NCBI RefSeq assembly: GCF_003325755.1
Contig: NZ_QORI02000009.1
Coordinates: forward strand, 124,001-188,000
Length of the DNA: 64,000 nucleotides
Source: Pseudomonas sp. SST3
GTDB taxonomy: Bacteria > Pseudomonadota > Gammaproteobacteria > Pseudomonadales > Pseudomonadaceae
Direction of reading: 5' to 3'
The first letter of the stretch is position 1; each line of letters starts with the position of its first letter. Below, piece by piece: positions 32,431 to 41,013 of the stretch. The translations under genes were made by a program, and so were the position numbers. The notes beneath the pieces were generated by a model. That model was not told where the DNA came from. It worked only from the letters and a program-made list of their open reading frames with translations, and did not search any database.

Positions 32431-34248
32431 TTACTCCGGCTCGTCGCTCTTGAACTGTGTCTCGTGCAATCGGGCGTAAGCGCCGTTGGTCAAGAGCAGT
32501 TGCGCATGGGTACCACGCTCGACGATGCGACCTTGCTCCATCACCAAGATCAAATCCGCCTTCTCGATCGTGCTCAACCGATGGGCAATGACCAGCGTCG
32601 TACGCCCCGTCATTGCATGATCCAGCGCACCCTGGATGTGCCGCTCGGACTCGGTGTCCAGCGCCGACGTAGCCTCGTCAAGAATAAGAACCGGCGCGTT
32701 CTTCAGCAGCGCGCGGGCAATGGCCAGGCGTTGGCGCTGACCACCTGAAAGCAGCACGCCATTCTCACCAACATGGGTGTCGTAGCCCTGAGGCATCTGC
32801 CGAATGAACTCATCGGCGTAGGCATCGCGGGCCGCGCGCTGGATATCCTCAAGCGGTGCGCCCGCCAAATCGCCATAAGCGATATTGTTGGCGACTGTGT
32901 CATTGAACAGCGTGACCTGTTGCGTAACCAAAGCGATGTGCCGACGCAAATTACGCAGGGTGTAATCCTCGATCTCCATACCATCTAGCAGGATCTGCCC
33001 ACGAGTGTGATGATAAAAACGAGGTATGAGGTTGGCCAGAGTCGACTTGCCGCTCCCAGAACGTCCAACCAGCGCCACCATCTGCCCCGGTTCGACACTG
33101 AAACTGACGTCGTGCAACACCTGCTTATCCGTCCCTGGATAAACGAAGCTCAAATCGCTGACCTCCAGCTTCCCGGTAACTTTCTCGCGCTCGAACGTAC
33201 CACTGTCTGCTTCGGGCGACTCATCAAGCTGCTCGAAGATACTTTCAGCTCCAGAAACGCCTTTCTGGATAGTGGAACTCACCTCGGAAAGTTGCCGGAT
33301 CGGTTTGGGCAGCAAACCGGCAAGCGTAATGTAGGCGACCAGATCACCCGCCGAGGCGTCTCCGCGCATGTACAGTACCAGAAACATCAACACCGCCATC
33401 GCGCTGTAAATCACCAACTGCAACGTAGGGGTATAGACCGCATTGGTCTTGACCATGCGCAGCTGCTTGCCGGTGTTGTCGGTACTGGCATCAAAAAAGC
33501 GATTTTGCTCATACGATTCGCCACCGAAGCTACGCACCACCCGGTAACCTTGAATCGTCTCGGATGCCACATGGGTGACGTCACCCATCGCGACCTGAAT
33601 CTTCTTGCTCTGTTTGCGAAACTTCTTGCTGGCACTGGACACCATTACGCCGATGACCGGGAGAATCACCACCATCACCAGCGTCAGCTTCCAGTTCATC
33701 CACAACAGCGTGGCGAACAGAAAGATCACGGTCATGCCCTCTCGCACCACTACCTTTATCGCGTCCGTCGCTGCGCCGGTCACCATGGTCACGTTATAGG
33801 TAATACGCGAAATCAGATGACCGGAGTTGTGATTGTCGAAATAAGGGTTTGGCAACACGAGCAGGTTGTTGAACAAGGCCACGCGCAGGTCGTGCACCAA
33901 CCCCAGCGATACTCTGGCGAGAAAGTAATTGCCGAGAAAAGAGCCAATACCCTGCATCACCGCAATCAGCACGATCAGTAGCGGTACAGCCTGCAGCAGC
34001 TTGAGATCGGCCAGCGACTTCAGTTCGCTCAGGTGCGGTACCTGGGCAAAAAAGCTTGCATCGGGATTATTCAGCCCATCGACAAAGAACTTGAGGATAT
34101 AGCCGAGCATCGGCTGGGTGGAGGCAAAAAGCAGAAAGCCCAGCAGGCTGACAGCGAACAATTTCCAGTAGGGGATCACATAGCGCAGCAAGCGCAAGTA
34201 AATGCTAAGACCGGATGCCGTGTCAGCGTTCAGGGATGAGCCACTCAT
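32431..34248 (-). CDS. msbA: Lipid A-core flippase, ABC transporter
   Basis: Half-size ABC exporter of 605 residues that moves core-lipid A across the inner membrane. The N-terminal part has six membrane helices; the C-terminal ATPase domain has Walker A GRSGSGKST, signature LSGGQRQR, Walker B VLILDEATSALD and the H-loop VIAHRLST. The ATG at 34248 overlaps the waaL stop (ATGA), so the two are probably coupled. The much longer upstream frame overlaps waaL and is a shadow. Confidence 0.95.
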   Translation of the reverse strand: MSGSSLNADTASGLSIYLRLLRYVIPYWKLFAVSLLGFLLFASTQPMLGYILKFFVDGLNNPDASFFAQVPHLSELKSLADLKLLQAVPLLIVLIAVMQGIGSFLGNYFLARVSLGLVHDLRVALFNNLLVLPNPYFDNHNSGHLISRITYNVTMVTGAATDAIKVVVREGMTVIFLFATLLWMNWKLTLVMVVILPVIGVMVSSASKKFRKQSKKIQVAMGDVTHVASETIQGYRVVRSFGGESYEQNRFFDASTDNTGKQLRMVKTNAVYTPTLQLVIYSAMAVLMFLVLYMRGDASAGDLVAYITLAGLLPKPIRQLSEVSSTIQKGVSGAESIFEQLDESPEADSGTFEREKVTGKLEVSDLSFVYPGTDKQVLHDVSFSVEPGQMVALVGRSGSGKSTLANLIPRFYHHTRGQILLDGMEIEDYTLRNLRRHIALVTQQVTLFNDTVANNIAYGDLAGAPLEDIQRAARDAYADEFIRQMPQGYDTHVGENGVLLSGGQRQRLAIARALLKNAPVLILDEATSALDTESERHIQGALDHAMTGRTTLVIAHRLSTIEKADLILVMEQGRIVERGTHAQLLLTNGAYARLHETQFKSDEPE

Positions 34249-35429
34249 AGAGGACTGCACTCGCGCGTTGAAGGGCGGGAATGGTAACACTTCGAGGTAG
34301 CTCGCACGCCGATTAGCCCCAGCGCCAACCCCACCGGCAACCAGGTCAAGAACCATTCGGGTCGAGGGGAGTTCCAAAGACTCGCGCCGTCGAAAAGCAG
34401 TGCCATGGTACAGAACACCCATAGACCGATCAGCATGTTGCCTAGAGTCGTAGCGCGCTCGCGCACTGCTATGACGAAGCTGCGACCCCAAATCACTAGC
34501 CAGAGGATGAGGCCAGGCAGGCCCAGTTCCAAGGCCACGTGGATGAACAGGTTATGCGTGTGATCAAACAAGCGCCCCAGCGCTTCGACTCGATAATCGC
34601 TTCCCAGCCCCAAGCCCAGCCAGGGCTTGTCAGCAATCATCCCAACGCTGGCAGCAAAGATTTCGGGACGGTAGGATGTGCCTCTGGCGACCACATACTG
34701 GCCAAATAACCAATAACCGATGATCGCCGCAACTACGAACAGTAAGGCCATGATCAAGCCTGCACGCCCGGCTTGCCAGGTGGGAATCAACAGTACGCTA
34801 ACCAACAGCGCGATCCACAATCCACGGCTTTGCGTCATCACCGCAAACGTAAACAGCATCAACAGCCCGGCCGCCCAGACAAGACGCAGAACTGTTCGTC
34901 TAGGAGGCAAACATGACCACCATATCAACGCCATTCCGACCACATAGCCGCCGATAATTGGATGGTCAAGCAGGCCGAGCCCCACAACCCTCCATTCCCA
35001 AGGCATGCCCACAATACCGTAGTGGTAAACAAGTGCTGTTAACGCAGCGAGTGCCAGCCCAAAGCCAGCCCATCGCAGTACAGCAGTCATACGGGAAGGT
35101 ACGTCCCCCACCAACAGCAGGCCTAGCAAGAAACACACGACATAGAGCAGCCGTTTGGCTTCACGTGCGGGCTCGTCTGCAGCGGTCCATATCACGCTGA
35201 GTGCACTCCACACGAGCAAAGCAAACAGGGCTAATACGAGAGGTTTTTCAAGCCGCCAGACGTCAAGGAGAAACTGCCTCCGTGACCAGGACATCCATAA
35301 AGCCGGAAGCCAGAACAAAACTATCAAACCTTGCTGGTATAGCTTCGTCGTAGAACTCCAGGTTATTCCAAGCAAAAACCAGAGCAGACCCAAGGTTAAC
35401 CAGGCCAGCCCCAATCGACGGCAATCCAT
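34245..35429 (-). CDS. waaL: O-antigen ligase WaaL
   Basis: 394-residue polytopic membrane protein with about twelve helices and a large periplasmic loop, the Wzy_C/O-antigen ligase layout. The region with TQSRGLW and the later FDHTHNLFIHVALELGLPG segment carries the conserved Arg and His residues of the ligase family. It joins O polysaccharide to lipid A-core in the periplasm. ATG at 35429 follows AAAGGAG. It is followed by msbA with a four-base overlap and is divergent from the kinase-like gene at 35528. Confidence 0.88.
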   Translation of the reverse strand: MDCRRLGLAWLTLGLLWFLLGITWSSTTKLYQQGLIVLFWLPALWMSWSRRQFLLDVWRLEKPLVLALFALLVWSALSVIWTAADEPAREAKRLLYVVCFLLGLLLVGDVPSRMTAVLRWAGFGLALAALTALVYHYGIVGMPWEWRVVGLGLLDHPIIGGYVVGMALIWWSCLPPRRTVLRLVWAAGLLMLFTFAVMTQSRGLWIALLVSVLLIPTWQAGRAGLIMALLFVVAAIIGYWLFGQYVVARGTSYRPEIFAASVGMIADKPWLGLGLGSDYRVEALGRLFDHTHNLFIHVALELGLPGLILWLVIWGRSFVIAVRERATTLGNMLIGLWVFCTMALLFDGASLWNSPRPEWFLTWLPVGLALGLIGVRATSKCYHSRPSTRECSPL

Positions 35430-35527
35430 AAAACTCCTTTTAGAAGACAAGCGAAATGTGCCACTAACGGCGATGTTAGAATACGCGCCCCTTATAACGT
35501 TCGTACGCGATCCAGGCCTAGTCATTG

Positions 35528-36163
35528 ATGCACGTAAGCCAATTATGCCAGCGAGACTTGCAACTGCTCACCACTAACGCCGTTGTTCTGGAGGCGGATA
35601 GCCTCGGCCCGAAGGTTTTGCGACTCGAGAACGGCCAGTTCTTGAAGTTTTTTCGCCGCAAGAGATGGCTATCCTCTGCTCTCCTGCGGCCCTACTCGCG
35701 CCGTTTCGCCGAAAACGCTGAGCGACTGCGAGCACTTGGCATCGCTACGCTGAGAGTTCACACGCTGTACGAATTACCTGACACGTCGCTCAGTGCAGTG
35801 CTTTACGCACCCTTGCCAGGCACGTCCTTGACCCAGCTTGCCGTCCGGCCCGAATTCAGCTGGGAGCAAATCCTCCCAAAGCTCATCCTGTTCGTTCGTG
35901 GACTACACGAACGGGGTGTCTACTTCCGCTCGCTTCACCTAGGTAACATCGTCCTGACGCCGGAAAACGCGCTGGGCCTGATCGATATTGCGGATATGCG
36001 GTTCCTGGGCAAACCACTGCCAAACTACATGGTCAAGCGCAACCTCGCGCATTTCAGTCGATATTTGAAGCGAGAAAAAATGCAGAACGAATTTCCGTTC
36101 TCCCAGTTCTACAAGGCTTTGACCGGATCAGAGTCGCCGTCAGATAGCAGTAAGTCTGCGTAG
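35528..36163 (+). CDS. LPS kinase-like (InaA/toluene tolerance type) protein
   Basis: 211-residue protein of the small eukaryotic-like kinase group (Kdo/WaaP, InaA). Visible motifs are VLRLENGQFLKFFRRK at the ATP-binding lobe, RSLHLGNIVL as catalytic loop (His-x-Gly-Asn in place of HRDxxxxN) and IDIADMRF in place of the DFG motif, so catalytic Asp residues are partly altered. The P. aeruginosa relative beside msbA/waaL is often called toluene tolerance protein. Its substrate is likely a core sugar. It is divergent from waaL, and its 3' end overlaps the convergent glycosyltransferase by 55 bases. Confidence 0.7.
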   Translation: MHVSQLCQRDLQLLTTNAVVLEADSLGPKVLRLENGQFLKFFRRKRWLSSALLRPYSRRFAENAERLRALGIATLRVHTLYELPDTSLSAVLYAPLPGTSLTQLAVRPEFSWEQILPKLILFVRGLHERGVYFRSLHLGNIVLTPENALGLIDIADMRFLGKPLPNYMVKRNLAHFSRYLKREKMQNEFPFSQFYKALTGSESPSDSSKSA

Positions 36164-37239
36164 CCTTTACAGAATTGCTTCCAACTGACTTCTGGCGCGA
36201 GTTGACGATCCTGCTCGCCTGCAAGCAGTTCGCGATCCGAGTCGATCACTCGCCCAACGGCACCGACCCAGCCGGAGATATCATCCGTTGCTACATAGAC
36301 GCCGCTGGGGCCAAGCTGCTCGATGAAAACAGGCAGGTCGCTGCAAACAACCGGTACCCGGGCCAGTACAGCCTCCTGCAGTACCAGACCCAACCCCTCG
36401 TTGTGCGATGGAATCAGCATTACGTCAAAGGCTCGGTAAAGCCGTGCAGCGTCGTCACGATACCCCGCCAAGGTTACCTTTGATTCTAGCCCTAAGCTCC
36501 GGATACGCTTTTCCAGCTCAGACCGTTGCGCACCTTCGCCTACGATGACGAGATGTAGATCGTCCCGGCTTCGTGACAGCCTAATCATAACGTCGAGTAT
36601 CGCCAGATAGCCTTTGCCTTCAACCAGGCGCCCTACCGCTCCTAGAAGCAGACAGTCCCTATCGACACCCAGCCTTGCCCTGGCTTCGTGACCAGGGATA
36701 AGCGATTGTCTGAATGAGTGTGGGTTGGTTGCTGTTCTCGCTGCGGTTACTGGCATGCCCAGCTTAAAGCGTAGCGACTCGGCAAGGGCTTCGGATACTG
36801 CGATCAATTTCAAGCGATGCGCTGGCAAAGCGCTGAGCAGGCTTTTATCCTTTTCTCGAAGACGGCCCTCACCATGAAAGACCACAATCACCTGGGGCTC
36901 AGCGGCATGCGACCCTACGACTACCGGCACAATCAGCCGCGCCACGCCAATACCATCAAGCAGCATCGCCTTGGGCTTAACACGACCTATTTCACGAGCG
37001 AGACGCCGTTGCAGCCTCCACTGCAATAACCTCCAAACGCCTTTGCCTTTCAGCGCTCTCGTGCTTGTCTGCCAATACAACGGCCTTCCGCTCGCTTGAG
37101 CCGCCGCATCCTCCTGGCCCTGCAAAACCCAGGTGTGTATATCGCCCCGGTTAGCTGCCAGTGACAGAATCTGGTCGTGCACCTTGTGGATCGACGCATA
37201 AGCCTTGCCCGAGGACCAGACAATACTGATTGTGCTCAT
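36109..37239 (-). CDS. GT4-type glycosyltransferase
   Basis: 376-residue GT-B fold glycosyltransferase. The C-terminal half holds the group 1 features: LLGAVGRLVEGKGY, the DLHLVIVGEG strand and the HNEGLGLVLQEA motif that includes the conserved glutamates of the nucleotide-sugar site. It probably adds a sugar to the outer core; donor and acceptor cannot be told. The overlap of 55 bases with the opposite-strand kinase-like gene is unusual for this genome. It is the first of five genes of the variable part of the LPS cluster. Confidence 0.82.
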   Translation of the reverse strand: MSTISIVWSSGKAYASIHKVHDQILSLAANRGDIHTWVLQGQEDAAAQASGRPLYWQTSTRALKGKGVWRLLQWRLQRRLAREIGRVKPKAMLLDGIGVARLIVPVVVGSHAAEPQVIVVFHGEGRLREKDKSLLSALPAHRLKLIAVSEALAESLRFKLGMPVTAARTATNPHSFRQSLIPGHEARARLGVDRDCLLLGAVGRLVEGKGYLAILDVMIRLSRSRDDLHLVIVGEGAQRSELEKRIRSLGLESKVTLAGYRDDAARLYRAFDVMLIPSHNEGLGLVLQEAVLARVPVVCSDLPVFIEQLGPSGVYVATDDISGWVGAVGRVIDSDRELLAGEQDRQLAPEVSWKQFCKGYADLLLSDGDSDPVKAL

Positions 37240-37264
37240 TTTTGCCGTCTCCAGTCAGGCCGCT

Positions 37265-38176
37265 TTAAAGCACTTCAACGACACTGGCTTTTTCCTCAGA
37301 GCCCAGACTGCGGCCATAAGGTCGAAAACCCTGTTCCGTGATACACCATGCGGGTCTTGAAGACAGATCCGGAGGCTGGATCAATGTTTCAGACTGACCA
37401 TCTGACCACTTCGAGCTCTTCCAAGTTATGAAGTGGAAATAGGGGAATTCACGTAAACCATCCCGGTTGTTCGTTAGTTTTCCAACGTTCCACATCCAGC
37501 ACTCTGGGAAGTCGAAGCCACCGCCGAGCCAGGGAACGCGAGCATGCGGGGTGCTGAACGCTTCAGTGAATTCGCTACGCCGGCGCCACGGATTAAACTT
37601 ATCAGCTATCCGCCGAATCCCTTCTGGCCAGTTTTTGTGTCGAATAAATAATCGACTGAACGCCCCTTCATCGAACGCATAGTGGGCAGGGTCTTCGAAA
37701 CAGCTCTGCCAACCGGGAATGTTCATAAAGGCCTCGCGCATGCGCTTATTGTTCCGCAACATACACAGGTGGCCAGAAATACGGCGGGCGTGCGTAGAGA
37801 TTAGATCGTATCTGGAGAGCCGCTCATCAGAAAAATATTGTCTCAAATCCCCATAGATGAGATCGATATCACTGAAACCCCAAAAATCGAAGCCCTCCAA
37901 ATGCTCGGAATGTAAATATCCCAATGCTGGCTTGATGTCACAGAGTTTGTAAGGGCTAGTTGGGTTGAACGAGATGCCGAGCCCCTTACTCACTAATTGG
38001 CAGTAGCCTGCGAAAGACATTGGCTGGATCTTTACGTTCTCTGGCAAATTATCTGGCGCACCGCAATCCGTAAAAAAAAGCCACTCGATGTCAGTGTTCC
38101 ATCTGCAGGCTTGCAAAAAGAAAGGCAGCCAAAACGGCCAGCGACCGAAATAGGGAATCAAAAGACGAATACGCAT
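37265..38176 (-). CDS. DUF6625 family protein, probable glycosyltransferase
   Basis: 303 residues. The N-terminus LLIPYFGRWPFWLPFFLQ and the following FFTDCG are typical of DUF6625, a family found in polysaccharide gene clusters. A GFSDIDLIYGDL segment contains a DxD-like motif (DID), as in GT-A glycosyltransferases that bind metal and nucleotide sugar. Activity is therefore inferred, not shown. The ATG at 38176 is used; an in-frame GTG at 38182 overlaps the preceding stop. Codon use is clearly AT-richer than in the waa genes, suggesting acquisition. Confidence 0.7.
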   Translation of the reverse strand: MRIRLLIPYFGRWPFWLPFFLQACRWNTDIEWLFFTDCGAPDNLPENVKIQPMSFAGYCQLVSKGLGISFNPTSPYKLCDIKPALGYLHSEHLEGFDFWGFSDIDLIYGDLRQYFSDERLSRYDLISTHARRISGHLCMLRNNKRMREAFMNIPGWQSCFEDPAHYAFDEGAFSRLFIRHKNWPEGIRRIADKFNPWRRRSEFTEAFSTPHARVPWLGGGFDFPECWMWNVGKLTNNRDGLREFPYFHFITWKSSKWSDGQSETLIQPPDLSSRPAWCITEQGFRPYGRSLGSEEKASVVEVL

Positions 38177-38178
38177 GT

Positions 38179-39138
38179 TCACTTCATCCCTAATCGCAGG
38201 CGCAACCGATTTAACAGCCCCATCGCCGGGCGCTCTCGAAGCGGTTCCTCCAGTGCTTGGACAATAAGCCGCCCAATGTTCAAAAAAGTATATCGCTCCT
38301 CGGCCAATGCTCGCCCCGCCGCAGCAATGCGGACAGCCAGCGCGGGATCGGAACGCAGTATCCCAAGTTTGCTTCGCAGCTCCTCGAGACTTCGGTAAAG
38401 CACCAGATTCGCCATATCGACAAAACCCAACGCCTTATTTTCCGATTCGCCCTGATCCCAAGCGAATAATACGCAGCCGCAGGCCATGGCCTCGAAGTTC
38501 TTGATCATATATTCGCCCATGCCAACATCGGCACTGACGAAGAAACGAATGCGGTTGAGCATGGTCCGGTAATCCTCACCGGAGTTGGTGCGCGTCACGA
38601 CCAGATCTTCAAACTTTGCCAGCTCGGTCAGCAAGGCTTTCCGTTCGCTATAAGCGCCACTCTTTATGCTGCCGATGAACCCTAGTTCTATATCTCGCTC
38701 CAACCGCATGTCAACCAAGGCGGTCTGATCGTAGCCTTTTGGAACAAATATCGCATCAAAGCCCTCTTTGCGCAGCCGCTCACTTACCATGTACCCAGAG
38801 CTGATTACTCGCGCCCAAGGTAACTTTGCATAGTGTTTGCTGAACTTTCCGGCGTACTTACAAGAAATGTAGTTCTGATAAGCATCGTGCTCGAGAATTA
38901 CCAGATTAGGTACGGTACGGATAAACGAAACCTGGCGGATTTCCTGCTTGAAGCGAAGAAAAAAGAGGATCCGATCATAGCGATGTACGTCGACTTCCCG
39001 ACGAAAATAGCCGCGCAAATCCGTCTGATCCTCACAGCTCAACCAACGGAGATCGCAATTGCAATGTGTGGAGATGCCCTCGTACAAGCGATCAAGGATT
39101 GCGCGCTGTTCGGCCTGAACAAGCAACAAAATATTCAT
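38179..39138 (-). CDS. Glycosyltransferase (CgeB-like)
   Basis: 319-residue protein with a GT-B fold resembling CgeB/DUF3880 glycosyltransferases: N-terminal MNILLLVQAEQ, a central RVISSGYMVSERLRKEGFD, and a C-terminal nucleotide-binding region with SADVGMGEYMIKNFEAMACGC. The start is ATG at 39138, which overlaps the acetyltransferase stop (ATGA); a longer frame from 39168 is discarded. It is AT-richer than flanking core genes. Probably it adds an outer-core sugar; specificity unknown. Confidence 0.7.
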   Translation of the reverse strand: MNILLLVQAEQRAILDRLYEGISTHCNCDLRWLSCEDQTDLRGYFRREVDVHRYDRILFFLRFKQEIRQVSFIRTVPNLVILEHDAYQNYISCKYAGKFSKHYAKLPWARVISSGYMVSERLRKEGFDAIFVPKGYDQTALVDMRLERDIELGFIGSIKSGAYSERKALLTELAKFEDLVVTRTNSGEDYRTMLNRIRFFVSADVGMGEYMIKNFEAMACGCVLFAWDQGESENKALGFVDMANLVLYRSLEELRSKLGILRSDPALAVRIAAAGRALAEERYTFLNIGRLIVQALEEPLRERPAMGLLNRLRLRLGMK

Positions 39139-39830
39139 AGAGTGTGGCAGCGATCCGGCGTTATGCATAAAGTTTTAGGCCTGAGTCCAGCGACAGACGT
39201 CCTTTCGCTCAGTTCCCGCAGGAATGCCTCAGGATTGTTGAGCGGCAGGCGGATTAGATCGGCTATCGGAAGGTCCCACCATTTCGACGCGAGCAGTTGC
39301 TGCGCCATGAGTTGGGGGTGCCGTTGCGCGACGACCCTGGCTGGAACGCCGGCGGCAATCGAGTAAGGCGGAAGGCTTTTAGTGACTACCGAGCGAGCTG
39401 CCACAATACAACCAGTACCGATATCTACGCCCTCCATAACCATAGCGTCGCGCCCTATCCACACGTCATGTCCGACGCAAGCCGGGGTGGAACGTGCCTG
39501 GTAATGCCAAGCGGTTCCGGAATACTGGAACGGGTGAGAGCTGACCCAGTCACTAGGGTGGGTATTGCGTTCCTGGCCCAGCACGACATTCGACCCGATT
39601 GAGCAGAAGCGCCCGATCGAAGCGACGTTCTGCAGCTCGCCGCCGCTTCGCATATAGGTACGAGTACCGATGTTCAATTCATCAAAGAGCAATTGAACAT
39701 GCCCAAGCTCGGCGCCAGTCTCGATGGTTAAGCGGCTTCCCTTGCGCAAAGCCGATACGCCGCTTGCTAACTTGCACCCGTGTCGACGAATCCATCGCTT
39801 CCAATATTCATTTCTAAGCCAGGTAATCAT
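39135..39830 (-). CDS. CatB-type hexapeptide O-acetyltransferase
   Basis: 231-residue left-handed beta-helix acyltransferase. It has repeated hexapeptide turns (e.g. VWIGRDAMVMEGVDIG, GCIVAARSVVT) and the xenobiotic-acetyltransferase style loop with catalytic His in RNTHPSDW, ending PPYSIAAGVPARVV. In an LPS cluster it probably acetylates a core or O-unit sugar from acetyl-CoA; it is very unlikely to be a drug-resistance enzyme. ATG at 39830 is chosen after a GGAG; the longer frame runs into wapH. Confidence 0.8.
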   Translation of the reverse strand: MITWLRNEYWKRWIRRHGCKLASGVSALRKGSRLTIETGAELGHVQLLFDELNIGTRTYMRSGGELQNVASIGRFCSIGSNVVLGQERNTHPSDWVSSHPFQYSGTAWHYQARSTPACVGHDVWIGRDAMVMEGVDIGTGCIVAARSVVTKSLPPYSIAAGVPARVVAQRHPQLMAQQLLASKWWDLPIADLIRLPLNNPEAFLRELSERTSVAGLRPKTLCITPDRCHTL

Positions 39831-39859
39831 GCAACCGGGAACTCCTAAACTCGCTCGCC

Positions 39860-41011
39860 TCAGGAAGCCATGGCCGACCGAGCGATAGAAGAAACGATAT
39901 CCATCTGCCAGAAACAAGAGCGCACAGCGCTATCCGAAAAGGCATCGCCCAGTCGATCGAGCATTCTCGTCGTGCATAAGGCGCGTTCTTCACCGCTCAT
40001 ATCCGATATCTGAATCAACCTGTTCGCAAGTACTGTGCTGTCGCCGAGTGAAAATACAAGGCCAGCGCCATCTATCACTTCCCGCCCACCACCACAGTCA
40101 CTCGTAACAACCGGCACCCCGGCCGCCATTGCCTCCAGCAACACCATGCCAAACGGCTCGTGGTCAGAGGTCAGAGCGAACACATCGAAGGCTTTGAAAT
40201 AGCGCCGGCCCGATGGGACTTGCCCAAGGAAGAGAACTTGCTCAGCGATATTCAGATCTTTCGCCAATTGGCGAAGAGAGCCCTCAAGGCGCCCGCTGCC
40301 CATGATCGCCAGCAGGCTTCCATTTTGTAATTGAGGCAACGCCTGAGCAAAACCGCGGATAAGGGTGGTCTGGTCTTTGTCAGGGTGCAGTCGACCAACA
40401 TTGCCGACCACCCATATACCATCCGGCAGGCCGAGCGCTTCACGAGCGGCTTCACGCGAGACCTGCTCAGCCTGTACCGCGGCGACATCGATGCGGTTGT
40501 ACAGCGTCTCGATGCGCGCGGACTCCCAGTTTGGAAGATGGGTGCGAATCTCGTCGCGCACCGCATTGGAAACACCAAGCAGCAACAGGCGTGAGCGGAA
40601 ACAGTTGACGAACCAACGGCGCATCCGCCGGCTGTACACGCCAAAGGCATGATGCACGCCAATCACCGGCACTCGGGTCGCTAACAAGGCAACGTAGATT
40701 GGCTTGAAGCGGTGGGCGATGCAGAAGCGGAAATTTCGCCCCGCGACGATCCGTCGTAGTCGGCGCATGGCGTCGAGCTTGAGACCGCGCAAGTCTTTGC
40801 TGCTATAGCCGAGGAAGATCACTTCGTCAGAAGCCGAACCGTTCTCGGCCTCTGCACTTGGCGCACCGGTCAAATAGACGGTGCAAACCTTGTATGGCGT
40901 CCCGCTGAATAGCACTGCGTATTGTCGGGCGCAGTCAAGGAAGGGACCGTCATAGCCATGGCAAAGCTGCAGCACCCACTGCTGGCTGCCGGGATCCTTC
41001 GATGAGCTCAT
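39860..41011 (-). CDS. wapH: GT4-type glycosyltransferase WapH-like
   Basis: 383 residues, GT-B fold. Motifs include GVHHAFGVYSRRMRRWF, the NVGRLHPDKDQTTLIRGF strand-loop and EPFGMVLLEAMAAGVPVV with the conserved ExxxxxxxE. The symbol is taken from gene order, since it directly follows the carbamoyltransferase gene as in P. aeruginosa, where WapH is a core glucosyltransferase. The assignment of sugar specificity is inference. It is separated from the carbamoyltransferase stop by two bases, so they are surely one transcript. Confidence 0.72.
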   Translation of the reverse strand: MSSSKDPGSQQWVLQLCHGYDGPFLDCARQYAVLFSGTPYKVCTVYLTGAPSAEAENGSASDEVIFLGYSSKDLRGLKLDAMRRLRRIVAGRNFRFCIAHRFKPIYVALLATRVPVIGVHHAFGVYSRRMRRWFVNCFRSRLLLLGVSNAVRDEIRTHLPNWESARIETLYNRIDVAAVQAEQVSREAAREALGLPDGIWVVGNVGRLHPDKDQTTLIRGFAQALPQLQNGSLLAIMGSGRLEGSLRQLAKDLNIAEQVLFLGQVPSGRRYFKAFDVFALTSDHEPFGMVLLEAMAAGVPVVTSDCGGGREVIDGAGLVFSLGDSTVLANRLIQISDMSGEERALCTTRMLDRLGDAFSDSAVRSCFWQMDIVSSIARSAMAS

Positions 41012-41013
41012 GC

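Noticed and set aside
39135..39830. CatB-like gene considered as chloramphenicol resistance
   Set aside because: Hexapeptide acetyltransferases in LPS clusters normally modify sugars; operon context favours that.
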